Shown piece by piece: positions 22,592 through 25,645 of a DNA stretch of 25,645 nt; within the stretch, counting starts at the first letter, position 1; each line of letters begins with the position of its first letter. The notes beneath the pieces are model-generated. The model saw only the letters and a list, made by a program, of their open reading frames with translations, searched no databases and was not told where the DNA came from. The translations under genes and the position numbers were made by a program. Origin of the DNA: Lachnoclostridium sp. UBA1241 (GTDB lineage: Bacteria > Bacillota > Clostridia > Lachnospirales > Lachnospiraceae); the NCBI GenBank assembly GCA_002308955.1, contig DBWJ01000021.1:1-25645 (forward strand). Reading direction: 5' to 3'.

Positions 22592-24436
22592 ATGGAGTAC
22601 TACGCAGAATGGCGCCTTCGGGGCGACCGCTATGACAACGGATACGGAAACGGGCTGACGCTCGCGAACGGCGAATCCGTGCAGGAGATGCAGAAGGTTT
22701 CGGAAACGGAAGATGTGACGGTGTTCCGTGGAAAGCGGGGACACCTGCTCCGGTGCTTTCATGAGAAGACCGGTGATGTGACCGTGTGCAGGACCGAATT
22801 TCAGAATGATACCGACGAACCGGCGACGGTGGAGATGCTCGCGAGCTTTGCGCTTCGCGGCGTGACGGCCGACCGGATGCACCGCGCCACATCCTTCTGG
22901 AGCGCGGAAGGAAAGCTGCTGTCGCAGAACCTTACGGAGCTTAACATGGAGCAGTCCTGGGCGGGACACGGGTACCGCGTGGAGCATTTCGGGCAGGTCG
23001 GTTCCATGCCGGTAAGGAAGTGGTTCCCGTTCCTTGTGTTAGAGGACAGCGTCGTGGGACGCTTCCTCGGAATCCAGTTGTACTGTGCCGGAAGCTGGCA
23101 GATGGAGATTGTGCGTAACGGCGCGGATCTGCATGTGCTGGGAGGTCTTGTTGACCGCGATTTCGGAGCGTGGACGAAGAGTATTGCGCCCGGAGAAACC
23201 TTCGTGACACCTCGTGCGGTCATAGCGGAAGGAACCAACTTTGAGGAGGTCTGCGATAAGCTCGTAAAGGCTCAGAAACCGAGAATTGCGGAAGCGGACA
23301 GAGACCTTCCGATTCTTTTCAATGAGTACTGCCAGAGCTGGGGCAATCCGTCGGAGGAGACAATCCGGAAAATGGCAGAGCGGCTTCGGGGTTCCGGCGT
23401 CAGATTCTTCGTTATCGACTGCGGCTGGTACCGGCAGCGCGACGGTGAAAACTGGTTTAATTCGGCAGGCGACTGGAAGCAGAGCGCGCTTCTGTTCCCT
23501 CATGGATTGAAAGCGACAACCGATGTGATCCGCGCAAACGGAATGATCCCCGGAATCTGGTTTGAGATGGAAAGCTGCGGCGTGGATTCGGAGACCTACC
23601 GGACGGAAGAACTCCTCGTAAAGCGGGACGGCTTTCCGGTGACGGTTGGAACGAGAAGGTTCCTGGATATGCGAAAGGATTCTGCCAGAGCGCACCTTGA
23701 CGAAAGACTTCTCGGACTTCTGAAGGAGTGTGGCTTCGGATATCTGAAGATTGATTACAATGAGACAATCGGTGTCGGAGTGGACGGCGCGGAAAGCCCC
23801 GGAGAAGGGCTTCGTCAGTGTGTGGAAGCGTCCAAATCCTACATCCGTCACCTGAGCGAGGAGATGCCGGAACTTGTGATTGAAAACTGCGCAAGCGGCG
23901 GGCACCGGCTCGAGCCCTCCGTCATGGAACTCGTGTCGCAGGCAAGCTTTTCGGACGCGCATGAATGCGCGATCATTCCGCTGATTGCCGCCAACCTGCA
24001 CCGCCTGATCCGGCCGGAACAGAGCCAAATCTGGGCCGTGCTCCGCGCAAACTCCGATGTTCACCGGATTCATTACTTGCTGACGTCCGCAATGCTCGGA
24101 AGACTCTGCCTGTCCGGCGAAATCTTCGAAATGAACGAAGAGCAGTGGGCGGCCGTAACCGAAGGCATGCGCTTTTACGATAAGATCAAACACATCATCC
24201 GGGACGGTTTCACCCAGGTCATCCGGACGAATGTGAAGGACTACTCAAAGCCGGAAGGCTACCAGGCTGTCCTGCGGACTCTCGGGGACGAAGCGCTCTT
24301 CCTTGTCCACACATTTGCCGGAGGAGAAAACCCGCCGGTATCGGATATCCTTGCGGATTACGATGTGGTTGACAGCTATGGATCGGAGCTGAACGCAGCA
24401 GGCCGCGGCGTGGCGATGCTGCTGAGGCGGAAATAG
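22592..24436 (+). CDS. Alpha-galactosidase, GH36 family
   Basis: The 614-residue cytoplasmic protein has an N-terminal beta-domain (about 1-235) and a catalytic barrel from about 240. The nucleophile is in YLKIDYNET (Asp388) and the acid/base in FSDAHE (Asp455); ENCASGGHR (431-439) and IDCGWY (275-280) are family landmarks. GH36 enzymes release galactose from melibiose and raffinose-type oligosaccharides. It is shorter than the 720-750 residues of classical members, mostly at the N-terminus. ATG 22592 follows AAGAGGA. There is no signal peptide, so imported oligosaccharides would be the substrates. No transporter is adjacent in the window. Confidence 0.93.
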   Translation: MEYYAEWRLRGDRYDNGYGNGLTLANGESVQEMQKVSETEDVTVFRGKRGHLLRCFHEKTGDVTVCRTEFQNDTDEPATVEMLASFALRGVTADRMHRATSFWSAEGKLLSQNLTELNMEQSWAGHGYRVEHFGQVGSMPVRKWFPFLVLEDSVVGRFLGIQLYCAGSWQMEIVRNGADLHVLGGLVDRDFGAWTKSIAPGETFVTPRAVIAEGTNFEEVCDKLVKAQKPRIAEADRDLPILFNEYCQSWGNPSEETIRKMAERLRGSGVRFFVIDCGWYRQRDGENWFNSAGDWKQSALLFPHGLKATTDVIRANGMIPGIWFEMESCGVDSETYRTEELLVKRDGFPVTVGTRRFLDMRKDSARAHLDERLLGLLKECGFGYLKIDYNETIGVGVDGAESPGEGLRQCVEASKSYIRHLSEEMPELVIENCASGGHRLEPSVMELVSQASFSDAHECAIIPLIAANLHRLIRPEQSQIWAVLRANSDVHRIHYLLTSAMLGRLCLSGEIFEMNEEQWAAVTEGMRFYDKIKHIIRDGFTQVIRTNVKDYSKPEGYQAVLRTLGDEALFLVHTFAGGENPPVSDILADYDVVDSYGSELNAAGRGVAMLLRRK

Positions 24437-24447
24437 AAAAATGCATG

Positions 24448-24482
24448 AAAAAAACGGACCGCACGAGGCGATCCGTTTTTTA
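24448..24482. terminator. Bidirectional terminator between convergent genes
   Basis: AAAAAACGGA (about 24449-24458) pairs with TCCGTTTTTT (24472-24481). A run of A on the left and T on the right makes it usable by both the alpha-galactosidase gene and the lipoprotein gene. Confidence 0.88.
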
Positions 24483-24490
24483 CTTTATTG

Positions 24491-25072
24491 TCAGCGTCCT
24501 GCTTTGTCCCGCCAATACTCTACAGCGTCATCTATGGAATCCTTGGCTATCGCGTTGTCAGAGACAAGATACCATGTCCCGCCTATCTTGGCCAACGTAT
24601 AATAGGTTTTCACTTTTTCCTTTTCATCACCCGTTGTGATGCTTATCGTTACCTCAACAAGTGCGGTGTGTTCGACGGCACTGCTGTCGCCGGCCTGCAT
24701 TCTGACATATGCCTTAACACCGGCTGTCACATCCGCATCCTCGTCATATTCCGCAGACTTGGTGACTTTCCACGTGACGGACGTATCATCATCTTCATCA
24801 GAATCCATGTCCATTTTTTTCAGAGCTTTTTCATTCGAAAACATATAAAAGGTGGACGTAACATCATCCATGCCCTTTTCCAAAGAATCGATGTACTCGA
24901 GAACTGATATCACAACTCCTTTGGGACTGTTTTCCCCTCTTTCGACGGTGAACTCGAACTCGTCGGATTCCTTTTCGTCATCGTCATCATCGTCGTCATC
25001 GCTGCATGCGACCATCATGGGAATGAGCAGCAAAACCAAAAGGAGCAGTAACATTTTTCGCAATGATTTCAT
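24491..25072 (-). CDS. Acidic lipoprotein of unknown function
   Basis: The 193-residue protein begins MKSLRKMLLLLLVLLLIPMM and continues with a lipobox ending VAC at Cys23. An acidic spacer (SDDDDDDDDEKESDEFEF) follows. The C-terminal half has the pattern KVKTYYTLAKIGGTWYLVSD, resembling small NTF2-like or DUF4878-type lipoprotein domains, so it is probably displayed on the outer face of the membrane. ATG 25072 follows GGAGGT; a longer start at 25114 would place polar residues before the signal peptide. The arabinofuranosidase gene ends 72 bases upstream on the same strand. A polyamino-acid tract this soon after the lipid-modified Cys probably keeps the domain away from the membrane. Confidence 0.85.
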   Translation of the reverse strand: MKSLRKMLLLLLVLLLIPMMVACSDDDDDDDDEKESDEFEFTVERGENSPKGVVISVLEYIDSLEKGMDDVTSTFYMFSNEKALKKMDMDSDEDDDTSVTWKVTKSAEYDEDADVTAGVKAYVRMQAGDSSAVEHTALVEVTISITTGDEKEKVKTYYTLAKIGGTWYLVSDNAIAKDSIDDAVEYWRDKAGR

Positions 25073-25144
25073 ATGCGATACCTCCGCTTTTTGAAATGAG
25101 GAGCGGCTTCCCAAAAAAGAAAAACAGGCTCCATAGTATTATTC

Positions 25145-25645
25145 TTATTTCTCCAGCACCAATACGTTGAAGGAGAGCGGCTTCACGTGCGTCGTGAGGA
25201 CGCCTGCCTTGACAGCGGCTTCGGGGTTCTCCTTCGGAACGAACAGCTCGTCGTTTCCGTAGCGGCTCTTGAGTTCCGGATCGTCGGTGGCGATTTCGAG
25301 GTGCGTGCACTTCGTGTAACCCTTGAATGCCTTCACGTCAAGATTCAGCGCGTAATCGTCTTTCTCGTTACGGTTGATCACGAAGACGGCAAGGCGGTTG
25401 TTGTCCTTGTCCCATGCGCAGGCGCTGTCAATGTAGTTGAGGCCTTCCTTGCCGGTGTATTGCGAGGTGTCATCGATGGCGTAGCCCGGGATATCGAAGG
25501 TCTCACTGTCAACGCTTACCTGCATCGAGGTGCCCTTCGCGTAATTAAGCATCGACATGAATGCGTAGTGCGAAGCGGAACGCCATACATGGTCGTGGTT
25601 TGCGGAGCAGAGTGCGCCGAGACCGCCGGTCATGCAGCCGATCTT
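25145..25645 (-). CDS. Alpha-L-arabinofuranosidase (GH51-type), C-terminal part
   Basis: The frame runs out of the window at its 5' end; 166 residues remain. The order GGLGALCSANHDHVWRSASH, a segment KDNNRLAVFVINRNEKDD and the beta-rich end PLSFNVLVLEK match the C-terminal beta-domain of GH51 alpha-L-arabinofuranosidases, which remove arabinose side chains from arabinoxylan and arabinan. Active-site residues lie outside the window. The lipoprotein gene follows on the same strand after 72 bp without a convincing terminator. Confidence 0.85.
   Translation of the reverse strand, partial: KIGCMTGGLGALCSANHDHVWRSASHYAFMSMLNYAKGTSMQVSVDSETFDIPGYAIDDTSQYTGKEGLNYIDSACAWDKDNNRLAVFVINRNEKDDYALNLDVKAFKGYTKCTHLEIATDDPELKSRYGNDELFVPKENPEAAVKAGVLTTHVKPLSFNVLVLEK

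Noticed and set aside
23039..24193. 384-codon minus-strand frame opposite the GH36 gene
   Set aside because: The GH36 active-site motifs on the plus strand explain this region; no supporting SD or family.

Overview
The window looks like chromosomal DNA of an anaerobic, moderately high-GC member of the Firmicutes, most likely a plant-polysaccharide-degrading Lachnospiraceae-type Clostridium relative. This is inferred from four things. There is a 2-oxoacid:ferredoxin oxidoreductase subunit. Shine-Dalgarno (SD) sequences are strong and GGAGG-like, and vegetative promoters fit TTGACA/TATAAT. There are GH36 and GH51 glycosidases typical of gut and rumen fermenters. Multidomain second-messenger proteins are common. 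No rRNA, tRNA, CRISPR array, transposase or phage gene was seen.

Layout. 1-450 (+) is the end of a 2-oxoacid oxidoreductase gamma subunit with a strong terminator, followed by a gene-free stretch of hairpins. 770-2339 (-) is a hipBA toxin-antitoxin operon with its own promoter and operator. 2429-9805 (-) is a run of five genes read from a promoter at about 9870-9898: a CHASE2-adenylate cyclase, a TIM-barrel sugar-phosphate isomerase/epimerase-like protein, a GAF-HD-GYP phosphodiesterase, a membrane-anchored FecR-domain protein with a Thr/Pro stalk and about five beta-repeat modules, and, past a weak terminator, an unknown membrane protein. The cyclase/epimerase and HD-GYP/FecR pairs overlap by ATGA. 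This is the best candidate for a poorly described system: an envelope sensor linked to both cAMP and cyclic-di-GMP turnover.

10074-13287 (+) is an ABC transporter (ATPase plus 8-TM FtsX-type permease). 13380-14966 (-) is an AT-richer island with a BrnT/BrnA toxin-antitoxin pair and two XRE-type regulators. 15188-17226 (+) is an OmpR-type response regulator and histidine kinase. Transporters of this class are often controlled by such a two-component system, so the island may have separated the two. The kinase gene ends in a tandem array of 37-bp copies of its own last 12 codons. The first two copies differ only by synonymous changes.

17408-21870 (+) holds a FIST/degenerate-GGDEF/EAL protein and a cytoplasmic LacI-type ligand-binding protein with no DNA-binding domain, separated by an intergenic palindrome and repeat. 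21929-24436 (+) encodes a flavin reductase-like protein and a GH36 alpha-galactosidase. 24491-25645 (-) encodes an acidic lipoprotein and the end of a GH51 alpha-L-arabinofuranosidase.

How it fits together (inference): the window combines carbohydrate use with heavy intracellular signalling. It has one cAMP-making enzyme, two predicted c-di-GMP-degrading enzymes (HD-GYP and EAL) and no intact GGDEF synthase.
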